DNA of 13,583 bases from Kiritimatiellia bacterium (GCA_007133745.1 SLMC01000154.1:1-13583), one strand, 5' to 3'. Positions 4,572 through 11,450 are shown, counted from the first letter of the stretch. The notes: generated by a model from the sequence alone, not told the origin. Numbers and translations: made by a program.

Positions 4572-6734
4572 ATGACAACCGTACACAGTCCCTTGGTTTC
4601 GCCGCTGCGGGCGGCGGGCTATGCCGTGCTGCCGACGCCGCGCGAGACACGCCTGACCGGCGGAACCGTGCAAGTGCATGCCGATTGGCGCCTCGCGCAC
4701 CGCGCTGTGGACGCCGACGATATCGCTGTTCGCACCCTGCAATCGCGACTGGAGGAGGAACACGGCTTTCGACTGACCGGCCCTGCCAACGTGAACAGTC
4801 CAACTGTCGAACTGGCCATCGACCCGCAAAGCGTGGAAACCGATACGGATGACGACCGGCAAACGCAAGCCTACACGCTGGATATCGGGCCGAACCGAAT
4901 CGTTGCGACCGGCGTCGGCCCCGCCGGTCTGTTCTACGCCGTGCAAACCTTGCTGCACCTGTTCGACAGCGGACAAGGCCGTCTGCCTCAGGGCCGCATT
5001 CGGGATTGGCCACGGCTGGCTTGGCGCTGCATCCATTGGGACACCAAGCATCATCAGGACACGCTTGAAACCTTGCGCCGCTATTTGGATCAGGCCGCGC
5101 GCTATAAAATCAATGCCGTACTCTTCGAACTGGAAGACAAGTTCGCCTATCCTTCGCACCCGGTCATCGGCGCGCCCGGCGCCTTCACCCCCGCCGAACT
5201 GCAAAGCCTGACCGATTACGCGCTGGAACGGCATATCCAAATCATTCCGGACGTGCAATCTCCGGCGCATCTCTGCTATGTGCTCAAGCACGAAACCTTC
5301 TCCGCGCTGCGCTGCGACGGCAGCAATTACCAGATTTGCATGGACGATCCGGCCGCGCGTCAACTGTTGTTCGATATGTACGACGACCTGTGCGACGCCA
5401 CGCGCGGCGCGAAATTCTTCCACGTCTCCACCGACGAAGTCTATTACGCGGGCATCTGCGAAAAATATCGCCGCCCCTACAATCCGGAAAACCGCTCGCT
5501 GACCTTGATCGATTTCATTGGCGCCGCGCATGAACGGCTGACCCGGCGCAACCGCGAGATGCTGATCTGGCTGGAATATCCATTGTTGCCGGAACATATC
5601 GACAAACTGCCCGCCCGTGTCATCAACGGCGTGGCGTCGCGGGACCCGGATCAAATCCGGGCGGAACGCCGGCACGGCATTCGCCGGTTCGTCTATTGGC
5701 CGACCCAGGGCAGCGAGTTGGTGTTCCCCCGCTATTTCGCCTTCGACCCCGCCGACGGCGCCCGCAACGCCGGCCGGCTGAGCGCGGCGCGGGACACCTT
5801 TTTCGATCCGGCCCTGACCGACGAGGCTCCCATGGGCGCCATCGCCGCCGCCTGGGACGACGCCGGATTGCACAACGAATCCTTCTGGCTCGGCTGGGCA
5901 CACATGGCCCAGCATGCCTGGACGCCGACCGCCGTGTCCGTCGAGGAAACCACAGCCACCTTCATGGATATTCATTACGGCCGCGGCACCGCCGAATCCA
6001 TGGCCGCAGCGTACCGGACGCTGCACAATGCCGCGCGCTTGTACGAACAAACGCTCGAGAAACTGCCGTCCAAAGTGCGCGGACCGGCCTACGGACACCC
6101 GCTTTGGAAAGGGCCCATGCCGCGATGCGACACGGGCATGATGCCGCCTGCCGAGCCGCGCTTGCCCAACGACACGGCCGTCTCCATGCCGCCCGTGTTC
6201 GGGAAACGCTATGCGGAGGCTGTCGCGCGCGCGCCCGCCGCGCAGGACGATTGCGAACGGCTGATCGAGCAACTGCACGGATTGCTCGGTCGAGCGCAAC
6301 GCAACCGTTATGCGATCGAAGTCCTGATTTCACTGACCACGCATCTGCGGCATTTTTTCCGCATAGTCGCGGATGTGGCCAAGGCCGAAGACAGCTTGCG
6401 TCAAGCCGCTCTGGCCGGAAAGCAAGGCGAACATCGGCAGGCCCGTCGGGCGCTGATCCGCGCCCGCGACACGGTGCGGGATACGCTGCGCGACGGCCAA
6501 GCCGTGTTCGAAGGATTGCGCGCCGTTTGGGAACGCAGCCAGCGGCCGCGCAACGCGCCGGCCGACGGCAAATTTTTCGTTCATGTCATGGACGACGTCA
6601 AAGACCACTTCGCCGACCGGCGCGCGGACCTAACCTACCTGATCGCGCCTGAAGAAACGCTCAACCTCGGCGACTGGCTGACGCAGATCGACGAAACCAT
6701 CCAACGCTACGATGCCGCGACAAATAGGGAATAA
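4572..6734 (+). CDS. GH20-like beta-N-acetylhexosaminidase
   Basis: A 720-residue protein starting at ATG 4572 behind GGAGG (4562-4566). The N-terminal part (about 16-135) reads like the GH20b alpha/beta domain: YAVLPTPRETRLTGG at its start, then GPAGLFYAVQTLLHL. The catalytic barrel spans about 145-450: WPRLAWRCIHWD, INAVLFELEDKF, IIPDVQSPAH, HVSTDEVYY and AAWDDAGLHNESFWLGW. Asp288-Glu289 correspond to the Asp-Glu pair with which GH20 enzymes carry out substrate-assisted catalysis through the N-acetyl group. Here the pair sits in STDEV rather than the usual GGDEV. The C-terminal 220 residues are helical and unassigned. No signal peptide is present, so it should act in the cytoplasm on imported oligosaccharides. 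It follows the toroid gene on the same strand and probably belongs to the same pathway. The family is likely but the sequence is divergent, and the substrate is not shown. Confidence 0.85.
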   Translation: MTTVHSPLVSPLRAAGYAVLPTPRETRLTGGTVQVHADWRLAHRAVDADDIAVRTLQSRLEEEHGFRLTGPANVNSPTVELAIDPQSVETDTDDDRQTQAYTLDIGPNRIVATGVGPAGLFYAVQTLLHLFDSGQGRLPQGRIRDWPRLAWRCIHWDTKHHQDTLETLRRYLDQAARYKINAVLFELEDKFAYPSHPVIGAPGAFTPAELQSLTDYALERHIQIIPDVQSPAHLCYVLKHETFSALRCDGSNYQICMDDPAARQLLFDMYDDLCDATRGAKFFHVSTDEVYYAGICEKYRRPYNPENRSLTLIDFIGAAHERLTRRNREMLIWLEYPLLPEHIDKLPARVINGVASRDPDQIRAERRHGIRRFVYWPTQGSELVFPRYFAFDPADGARNAGRLSAARDTFFDPALTDEAPMGAIAAAWDDAGLHNESFWLGWAHMAQHAWTPTAVSVEETTATFMDIHYGRGTAESMAAAYRTLHNAARLYEQTLEKLPSKVRGPAYGHPLWKGPMPRCDTGMMPPAEPRLPNDTAVSMPPVFGKRYAEAVARAPAAQDDCERLIEQLHGLLGRAQRNRYAIEVLISLTTHLRHFFRIVADVAKAEDSLRQAALAGKQGEHRQARRALIRARDTVRDTLRDGQAVFEGLRAVWERSQRPRNAPADGKFFVHVMDDVKDHFADRRADLTYLIAPEETLNLGDWLTQIDETIQRYDAATNRE

Positions 6735-6750
6735 GCAAGGCGGTTCGGCA

Positions 6751-6789
6751 TTGTCTTCTACACACACGCGCCTGTATCGCAGAAGACAA
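6751..6789. repeat. 9-bp inverted repeat between convergent genes
   Basis: TTGTCTTCT (6751-6759) and AGAAGACAA (6781-6789) are perfect complements separated by 21 bases. They lie between the ends of the convergent GH20-like and toxin-like genes. The arms are AT-rich and no T-tract follows, so a terminator role is possible but not well supported. Confidence 0.4.
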
Positions 6790-6805
6790 ACGGCGAGAAG
6801 CGTGG

Positions 6806-7420
6806 TTAAAAGATTTCGGTCGACTTATCGATCAGATAATTTTTAACAGTTTCGTCATCTACGGAAGGGCCTACATATTCAACGGGTTCCGTATGATCGA
6901 TGTCTTTATGAAAAGCCAACTGTTCACGAAATAGCTTGGCAGAAAATTGCTCTCCGAAAATTGATTCGGCTTCCACGCATATATCGGCCAAGGCATGCCG
7001 TTCTCTCAATATGAAAAACAAATCGACATAATCCTTCCATTTAGCCCTGCGCCCGAGCGCAAAAGCTTTCATAGCCGCCAGCGAAAGCAATGTGGGCATG
7101 GACATCCATCTGTCCGCCATGATCGGATGCTTAACAGCATAGGGGTAGCTGAAGAAAGTAAGCTTAACTTGATTGACCAGAAAATGCACTTGATCGTAAT
7201 CCTCGAAAAGGACCGTTTGCTTGAACGGTAAATTTTTGAGCATGGATTTGATTCTGTTTTTGTTCAATTTCGAGATGGTAAACAAATCGAAATCCACCGA
7301 TCGCCTGTGCCCGAGATGCAAGGCGATCGCCGTACCCCCAACCAGATAGTGCGTTCGTTTGAACCGACGCACTGTATCCAGCAACTCAACTTGATTTTCC
7401 GTCAGAATATCGAGGTGCAT
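6806..7420 (-). CDS. AbiEii/AbiGii-type nucleotidyltransferase, probable toxin
   Basis: A 204-residue protein of the AbiEii/AbiGii (DUF1814) nucleotidyltransferase group, the toxin half of type IV toxin-antitoxin and abortive-infection systems. The nucleotidyltransferase signature is complete: YLVGGTAIALHLGHRRSVDFDLF (residues 25-47) in two adjoining parts, with GG at 28-29, Ser41 and the metal-binding Asp43 and Asp45. MKAFALGRRAKWKDYVDL follows (117-134), with Lys118, Lys129, Asp130 and Asp133 matching the conserved second motif. Studied relatives transfer nucleotides to RNA, for example tRNA 3' ends in MenT toxins; the target here is unknown. The protein is shorter than classical AbiEii (about 300 residues), like many short family members. 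Its start overlaps the upstream small gene by 35 bases, so the two are probably translated together. The gene is visibly more AT-rich than its neighbours, suggesting acquisition by transfer. Confidence 0.88.
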   Translation of the reverse strand: MHLDILTENQVELLDTVRRFKRTHYLVGGTAIALHLGHRRSVDFDLFTISKLNKNRIKSMLKNLPFKQTVLFEDYDQVHFLVNQVKLTFFSYPYAVKHPIMADRWMSMPTLLSLAAMKAFALGRRAKWKDYVDLFFILRERHALADICVEAESIFGEQFSAKLFREQLAFHKDIDHTEPVEYVGPSVDDETVKNYLIDKSTEIF

Positions 7421-7691
7421 ATCTTCTGAAAAGATGATCGAAAAAGTTAATAGTTAGCTCGTGATAGTTGTTTTTCCGCCGTTCACTGCGGTGGAGGGTA
7501 TCGTGAAATATTTGCGCCACCTTGTCTATGCTCATCAACTTAATTAGACCGATCACGGCTTCCATGCTGCCGTAATTCAAAATGGTTTCCACCAGACTCT
7601 CTTCGCTTATCGTTTCCTTGCGATTCTCCGGTATGAACCAGAACAAGTCCGCGTTGCGTTGAATAAACGCTTTTATCTCGGGCGAGTTCAT
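7386..7691 (-). CDS. small protein paired with the AbiEii-type toxin, putative antitoxin
   Basis: A 101-residue protein starting at 7691 with AAGGAG (complement of 7698-7703) six bases before the ATG. The sequence has FWFIPENRKETISEESLVETILNYGS (residues 17-42) in its first half and KVAQIFHDTLHRSERRKNNYHE in its second. Small proteins of this look, about 100 residues with an 'S.E..VE.ILNYG' pattern, are to my recollection often encoded directly upstream of short AbiEii-type genes. It has no recognisable DNA-binding domain and is unlike the classical AbiEi antitoxin. The 35-base overlap with the toxin gene, shared strand and shared low GC support a two-gene module. The antitoxin role is inferred from position only. 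Confidence 0.75.
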   Translation of the reverse strand: MNSPEIKAFIQRNADLFWFIPENRKETISEESLVETILNYGSMEAVIGLIKLMSIDKVAQIFHDTLHRSERRKNNYHELTINFFDHLFRRYAPRYSDGKSS

Positions 7692-7817
7692 GTGCCGCTC
7701 CTTGCTTCCGCAGCTCGCGCCGCCGCCAGACAGCGGAGAACGCTTGTGTTTTTCCGCTTCATGGGTGTCTTTCGTCCGGCTTTTTCGTCCACCGAATTAT
7801 TCATTAGTCTCAGGCAT

Positions 7818-7846
7818 ACTATACGACAATATCATGACACGAGCAA
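7818..7846 (-). promoter_or_regulatory. candidate promoter of the toxin-antitoxin module
   Basis: On the minus strand TATAGT (complement of 7818-7823; 5 of 6 to the -10 consensus) lies 17 bases downstream of TTGCTC (complement of 7841-7846; 3 of 6 to the -35 consensus). Spacing and position, about 125 bases upstream of the small gene, are suitable. The remaining gap between 7692 and 7925 holds nothing else I can identify. Confidence 0.35.
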
Positions 7847-7925
7847 GCGCAATTGTTGAAGCAAAGAGTCCGAAAACCCCTCTCGAATCAAGGCGGTTGA
7901 GCGGCTGAGTCGCGTCGTCCTACGC

Positions 7926-8321
7926 TTATGGGCGGACCTTTCGACGAACGAGCCCGAACACGGCGCCTGCCGACATGGCGCCCAGCGCATTGGCGGCGGC
8001 ATCCGCGACGCACGCTTGCCGGCCCAGCGCGGGAAACGCGCCTTGCAACGCCTCCATCAGCGCCCCGAACAGCGCGCAATACGCGACGGTCCACAGGATC
8101 GGCTTCCAACCGCGCCGATACGGAAACAGCATGCCGAGAATGAGGGCGGCATACAGAGCATAGAGCAAAAAATGCGCCACCTTGTCGGCTTGCGGAATCG
8201 GCTGCGGCCCGGACGGAACCGACAACGGCGCCAGCGAAAGCGCGATCAGGCCAACCGTGAACAGCGCGCCGATCGTCCAGCGTAAGCGCGCGCGTGCGAG
8301 AAGCTTGCGCCAAGACGTCAT
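7926..8321 (-). CDS. VanZ-like membrane protein
   Basis: A 131-residue integral membrane protein of the VanZ-like family. Four membrane segments are visible, at about 15-33, 48-68, 73-91 and 107-125. Conserved family features are present: Asp46-Lys47 and His50 before segment 2 (ADKVAHFLLYALYA), Glu90 and Gln93 at the end of segment 3 (LMEALQGAFP), Arg101, and Asp107 and Asn111 in segment 4 (ADAAANALGA). VanZ itself contributes to low-level teicoplanin resistance, but the role of most relatives is unknown. The start overlaps the stop of the nitroreductase-FMN lipoprotein gene by four bases (ATGA), so the two form a coupled pair. That context suggests an envelope function related to the lipoprotein rather than antibiotic resistance. 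Confidence 0.88.
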   Translation of the reverse strand: MTSWRKLLARARLRWTIGALFTVGLIALSLAPLSVPSGPQPIPQADKVAHFLLYALYAALILGMLFPYRRGWKPILWTVAYCALFGALMEALQGAFPALGRQACVADAAANALGAMSAGAVFGLVRRKVRP

Positions 8322-9295
8322 GGCTTGGCTTTTTCCAGCGCTTGCCGAACAGCGGTCAACAGGGCCCCGGCAGTCACGGTAGCGCCCGTGACCGCATCTA
8401 CACCGTCCGGCCCCTGCGCCAGCACAACGCGGCGCGGCATATCGCGGAAGGCGCTAAGCGGCCGACTTTCCTTGTGCTCCACAACCGTAACGTTCTCAAT
8501 GCGTCCGTTCCGAACAACCACATCGACGACAATATCGTCGACATAACCGCGGGCGCGACCGCGATAGGCGCCGTCGCGCCAGGCGACGGCCGGGGTATCG
8601 GCAACAGCCTGTTTCACGGGCGCCGACTCCGCTTGCCCGGCCGGATACCCGACAACTTGCGTCAAAATCACACGGCGGCTGTCGCCCAGTTTCATGCGGC
8701 GGCCCAGCTCATCCTTGTCAAGCCAACCGATCACCACGGTGGCCAGTCCGTGCGCCGCACAGAACAGATAGACGTTTTGACTGATGAAGCCGGTATCCGT
8801 GGCCGAATAGAACGCCACCGCATCCGCGGACGCGTCGGGCATACGCGCGGCATCGGCCACGTAAATCAACACGACCGGGGCCTCGCGCACAAACGGCTGC
8901 TTGCCGGCAGCCTCGCGCACGTCCTGCTCCATCACGCGAACCAGGCGATGTTCGGCAGGGTCGTACACATGCAGTCCGTCCGCACGGGCCACGTACACAT
9001 CGATCCCCTGCCAATTGCGCGCCGAGGGTACCGTGCGCTTGCCCGACTCCGCGCGATTGACCCCGGTCGCCGCCCAAAGCAGAGAGGAAAGCGTTGCGTC
9101 CGGCAACGGTGTCGAAGCCAGCTCGCGTTGCGATTGCCGACGCGCCAGCGCCTCCATCAACGGCATGCCGCCGTCCTTGCGCGGAGGCGGCAACGTCACG
9201 ACGCTCGAATTGGCGTTCTCCGCAGACGCACACGACGACATCAAGCCCGCCACGCATAGCAACATGCATCCAGTCGACCAAAGATTTTTTTTCAT
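8318..9295 (-). CDS. lipoprotein fusing a nitroreductase domain and a covalent FMN-binding domain
   Basis: A 325-residue protein starting at 9295 (MKKNLW...); the ribosome binding site is weak. Residues 1-21 are a lipoprotein-type signal peptide ending LMSS before Cys22. Residues about 45-220 read like a nitroreductase of the SagB-associated kind: ARRQSQREL near 51-59, SLLWAATGVNR (71-81), then SATDTGFISQNVYLFCAAHGLATVVIGW (164-191, in two adjoining parts). These proteins hold FMN non-covalently and transfer electrons from a reduced donor. Residues about 240-323 are an FMN_bind domain (DGAYRGRARGYVDDIVVDV... to the end). DAVTGATVT (300-308) fits the flavinylation motif Dxx(S/T)GA(T/S)xT. Thr306 is the expected residue to which ApbE attaches FMN, as in NqrC and RnfG. 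The protein thus appears to carry two flavins outside the cytoplasm. No ApbE gene is in the window. The VanZ-like gene is coupled downstream. Confidence 0.87.
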   Translation of the reverse strand: MKKNLWSTGCMLLCVAGLMSSCASAENANSSVVTLPPPRKDGGMPLMEALARRQSQRELASTPLPDATLSSLLWAATGVNRAESGKRTVPSARNWQGIDVYVARADGLHVYDPAEHRLVRVMEQDVREAAGKQPFVREAPVVLIYVADAARMPDASADAVAFYSATDTGFISQNVYLFCAAHGLATVVIGWLDKDELGRRMKLGDSRRVILTQVVGYPAGQAESAPVKQAVADTPAVAWRDGAYRGRARGYVDDIVVDVVVRNGRIENVTVVEHKESRPLSAFRDMPRRVVLAQGPDGVDAVTGATVTAGALLTAVRQALEKAKP

Positions 9296-9365
9296 AAGAC
9301 CATCTCGCAAGGCGACCTTCGGCCGCAACTCGATTGTTATACAGGCGCTTGACGACTAAGAATAT

Positions 9366-9415
9366 CGACGAAGTGTAACCGACAAAGTTTGCGATCAAGT
9401 GTCGCGACGAAGTGT
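9366..9415 (+). repeat. array of four imperfect 11-bp direct repeats
   Basis: Units resembling CGACGAAGTGT occur at 9366-9376 (exact), 9380-9390 (CGACAAAGTTT), 9392-9402 (CGATCAAGTGT) and 9405-9415 (exact). Start-to-start distances are 14, 12 and 13 bases. The array lies 70-120 bases upstream of the start of the nitroreductase-FMN lipoprotein gene, where a multi-site regulator could bind. Confidence 0.5.
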
Positions 9416-9509
9416 GCTACGCACCCAATGCGTGCACCATGAACAGCGAAATCGTTTGGTTTCATGCGACGCTGGATTCGGCAGGGTCAAGTGTCAAACC
9501 CTGGCGCCC

Positions 9510-9530
9510 GAAACCCGAAACCTGAAACCC
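9510..9530 (+). repeat. GAAACCC tandem repeat
   Basis: Three 7-base units in tandem, GAAACCC, GAAACCT and GAAACCC. It resembles another short dispersed intergenic repeat of the kind seen elsewhere in the window. Confidence 0.5.
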
Positions 9531-9550
9531 TTGATATTCTCTCTCTCCCG

Positions 9551-9591
9551 AAAAACCTGAGCTTGCTCAAAGGCCGGGCTCTTTAGCAAGC
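9551..9591 (-). terminator. intrinsic terminator of the FabG-type gene
   Basis: Read on the minus strand, the stem GCTTGCT-AAAG pairs with CTTT-G-AGCAAGC (11 pairs, one bulged base) around an eight-base loop. It starts five bases after the TAA of the reductase gene. TCAGG and then TTTTT follow. Stem, position and T-tract together make a good intrinsic terminator, although the T-tract begins five bases after the stem. Confidence 0.7.
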
Positions 9592-9596
9592 ACAAA

Positions 9597-10337
9597 TTAC
9601 ATCGCCAGTCCGCCATTGACGCCAATGACTTGACCGTGCACGTACATGCAGGGCTCGGCGCAAAGAAACGTCACGACGGCGGCCACATCCTCGACTTGGC
9701 CCAGCCGGTTTTGAGGGATCAGCGGCAGGATGCGATCGGTCGGCAAATCCTGCGTCATGTCCGTCTCGATGACGCCGGGCGCCACGACATTGACTAGGAC
9801 GTTCTTTTTGCCTACCTCGCGCGCCAGCGCCTTGGCCGCGCCGATCAGCCCGGCTTTCGAGGCCGAGTAATTGACCTGGCCGGCCTGACCGATCTGGCCC
9901 GAGGTCGATGAAATCGCAACGATACGGCCGCGCTTCTCGCGCAGCATCGGGAACAGCACGGTTTGCGTCACATGGAAGAAGCCGTTCAGGTTCGTGTTCA
10001 GCACCTCGCTCCATTCCTCGTGCGTCATCCAGACCATCAAATTGTCGCGTGCGATGCCGGCATTGAAAACCAGCGCGTCCGGCGGGGTCAAATCGGCCTT
10101 GTCGGACAGCGCCGTCTTGACCGCCTCGCGATCGGCCACGTCGAATTCCAGCAGATCGCACGCCGCGCCGCAGGCGACAATGGCATCGCGGGTTTCCTCG
10201 GCGGCATCGCGCCGACTGCGATAGTTCAGCCAGATGTCGAATCCCGACCGGGCCAGCCGCAATGCGACCGCGCGTCCGATCCCGCGACTGCCGCCAATCA
10301 CCAAGGCCAATTTACGCTTTTCAGGGTCGTCGTTCAT
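9597..10337 (-). CDS. fabG: 3-oxoacyl-ACP reductase (FabG-type short-chain dehydrogenase)
   Basis: A 246-residue classical short-chain dehydrogenase/reductase, closest in appearance to FabG, which reduces 3-oxoacyl-ACP to 3-hydroxyacyl-ACP with NADPH in fatty-acid elongation. The nucleotide-binding motif is GGSRGIG (15-21). Arg40 and Arg42 after the second strand favour NADPH. NAG (92-94) is followed by the FabG-like IARDNLMVWM. The catalytic residues are Asn116, Ser144, Tyr157 and Lys161 (NYSASKAGLIG). The protein ends in the usual VNGGLAM. I chose the ATG at 10337, which matches family N-termini; the frame stays open to a GTG at 10391. No Shine-Dalgarno sequence precedes 10337, but a short ORF with an ideal one ends 31 bases upstream and may couple translation. 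PhaB or another acyl-CoA reductase is possible. The clear terminator downstream makes this the last gene of its unit. Confidence 0.9.
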   Translation of the reverse strand: MNDDPEKRKLALVIGGSRGIGRAVALRLARSGFDIWLNYRSRRDAAEETRDAIVACGAACDLLEFDVADREAVKTALSDKADLTPPDALVFNAGIARDNLMVWMTHEEWSEVLNTNLNGFFHVTQTVLFPMLREKRGRIVAISSTSGQIGQAGQVNYSASKAGLIGAAKALAREVGKKNVLVNVVAPGVIETDMTQDLPTDRILPLIPQNRLGQVEDVAAVVTFLCAEPCMYVHGQVIGVNGGLAM

Positions 10338-10368
10338 GCGGGAAACATGGCATCCGCGTAATCGAACG

Positions 10369-10500
10369 TCAAGAAAGAATCGATAATGCACGTGGCCGTT
10401 TGGCTAAGACCAATGCCCCGTCACCGATTTCCGTATCGCCGTATATCACGACATTAATCCCCGCAAACGTTGCGGCAGACGCGAATGGAACCTTTCTCAT
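10369..10500 (-). CDS. possible small ORF (43 aa) with a strong ribosome binding site, upstream of fabG
   Basis: The minus-strand ATG at 10500 is preceded at five bases by AAGGAGG (complement of 10506-10512), the best ribosome binding site in the window. The frame gives 43 residues. The segment INVVIYGDTEIGDGALV (15-31) looks like one or two turns of a hexapeptide-repeat (left-handed beta-helix) acyltransferase. The frame then ends in an unrelated-looking tail, 31 bases before the fabG start. It could be a real small gene or leader peptide, or the 5' remnant of a larger gene cut off when the fabG region was joined. The two-turn similarity is too short to settle this. Confidence 0.4.
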   Translation of the reverse strand: MRKVPFASAATFAGINVVIYGDTEIGDGALVLAKRPRALSILS

Positions 10501-10550
10501 GGCAACCTCCTTCGGCTTAAAACTGCACCTAGTTGCCGCCCCCCATCCTT

Positions 10551-10579
10551 TTGCTGCATTAATTTGGAAAGCTTTTAAT
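10551..10579 (+). promoter_or_regulatory. candidate promoter of birA
   Basis: TTGCTG (10551-10556) is followed after 17 bases by TTTAAT (10574-10579; 5 of 6 to the -10 consensus) in an AT-rich stretch between the divergent small ORF and birA. The -35 match is weak (3 of 6). Predicted transcription would start about 40 bases before the birA start codon. Confidence 0.35.
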
Positions 10580-10625
10580 ATATTTCCTTTTTCAGCCGTT
10601 TTATGCCATGAATAAGGGCATGACA

Positions 10626-11438
10626 ATGAAAACGCTGGAAGAACAAGGCTTGTGGGAAGCGCGACGGCTGTGTTTCGAGTCGTTGCCGTCCACGCAAACC
10701 TGGACGCTGGACCATGCGGCAACGCTGCGACATGGCGATGTCGTCTGGGCAAGGAATCAAACCTGCGGTCGTGGCCGATTCGACCGGGTCTGGCAATCGG
10801 CAACCGACCGAGGCCTGACGTTTTCAGCGATCCTGAAACCCGGCCCCGGCAGCGCCATGGCCGGGCACGCGACGCAAGCCGCCGCCGTGGCCGTATGCGC
10901 CGCGCTCCACGACCGCGATATCGCCGCCCGCCTCAAATGGCCCAATGATGTCTTGACGAGAAACGGCAAGATTGCCGGCATCCTGGCCACAAGCCTGCCG
11001 GAACACCAGGCCCTTGTGCTGGGCATCGGTCTCAACGTCAACATGACCGCCAGCGATTTTCCCGTCCTGCCCGCCTCGAAACCCGCCACATCCATGCGCA
11101 TCGAAAAAAAACGCGTGTTTCCTGTTCGCGACATGCTGGACAGCGTATTGGCGCACCTGGAATCCGTGCTAACCCGCATAGACACGGAAGGAGCCGCTTT
11201 TGTTACTGAATTCTGGACGAAACACGATGCGCTGGCCGAACAGCGCGTCACGGTGCAATCAATGGATGGCCCAAGCCTGTCCGGCCAATACCGCGGCATC
11301 GACTCGGAAGGCGCGCTGCGGATTGAAGACGATACCGGCGCCGTCCGCGTCTTCTGGAGCGGGGATGTCTCCGTCATCCCATGCAAGAATCGGAACTATG
11401 CCGGTGGCTGTCCCTGTCGAACCTGTCGAACCGTTTAA
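10626..11438 (+). CDS. birA: biotin--[acetyl-CoA-carboxylase] ligase, catalytic type without DNA-binding domain
   Basis: A 270-residue biotin protein ligase. It makes biotinyl-AMP and attaches biotin to the carrier protein of acetyl-CoA carboxylase and related enzymes. Motifs: GRGRFDRVW (48-56), KWPNDV (104-109) with GKIAG (114-118), LGIGLNVN (132-139), and a C-terminal SH3-like domain around SGQYRGIDSEGALRI. In the biotin loop the second conserved glycine (GRGRRG in E. coli) is Asp53. There is no N-terminal helix-turn-helix, so unlike E. coli BirA it should not repress biotin genes. AAGGG (10614-10618) is seven bases before ATG 10626; ATGs at 10608 and 10620 are alternatives. The last 18 residues include CPCRTC and are encoded across a CCTGTCGAA tandem repeat, so the tail is probably a read-through extension. 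The EF-G-like gene follows 104 bases downstream. Confidence 0.92.
   Translation: MKTLEEQGLWEARRLCFESLPSTQTWTLDHAATLRHGDVVWARNQTCGRGRFDRVWQSATDRGLTFSAILKPGPGSAMAGHATQAAAVAVCAALHDRDIAARLKWPNDVLTRNGKIAGILATSLPEHQALVLGIGLNVNMTASDFPVLPASKPATSMRIEKKRVFPVRDMLDSVLAHLESVLTRIDTEGAAFVTEFWTKHDALAEQRVTVQSMDGPSLSGQYRGIDSEGALRIEDDTGAVRVFWSGDVSVIPCKNRNYAGGCPCRTCRTV
11413..11432 (+). repeat. CCTGTCGAA tandem repeat inside the birA 3' end
   Basis: Two 9-base units CCTGTCGAA plus the first two bases of a third. In the birA frame they encode part of the CPCRTCRT tail. Elsewhere repeats of this kind (GGTTCGACAGG on the other strand) are usually intergenic, so here it has probably been read into the gene. Confidence 0.6.
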
Positions 11439-11450
11439 ACCGCTTTTCCC

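Larger units (their letters stand above)
9296..9596. other. intergenic region with several short repeats
   Basis: The gap between the end of the FabG-type gene and the start of the nitroreductase-FMN gene, both on the minus strand. It contains the four-unit array at 9366-9415, a hairpin CAGGGT (9482-9487) with ACCCTG (9498-9503), GAAACCC tandem units at 9510-9530, and the FabG-gene terminator. I see no gene in it. Confidence 0.6.

Noticed and set aside
4290..6299. 669-codon open frame on the minus strand
   Set aside because: It lies entirely antisense to the GH20-like gene and the end of the toroid gene, has no family motifs and is low-complexity Arg/Gly/Val-rich, as expected for a shadow frame in GC-rich DNA.
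7926..8321. Glycopeptide resistance gene
   Set aside because: The protein is VanZ-like, but no other van genes are present and it is coupled to a redox lipoprotein gene, so a resistance role is not supported.
8294..9259. 321-codon open frame on the plus strand
   Set aside because: Antisense to the two-flavin lipoprotein gene, which has recognisable domains; the plus-strand frame is Arg/His-rich with no motifs.
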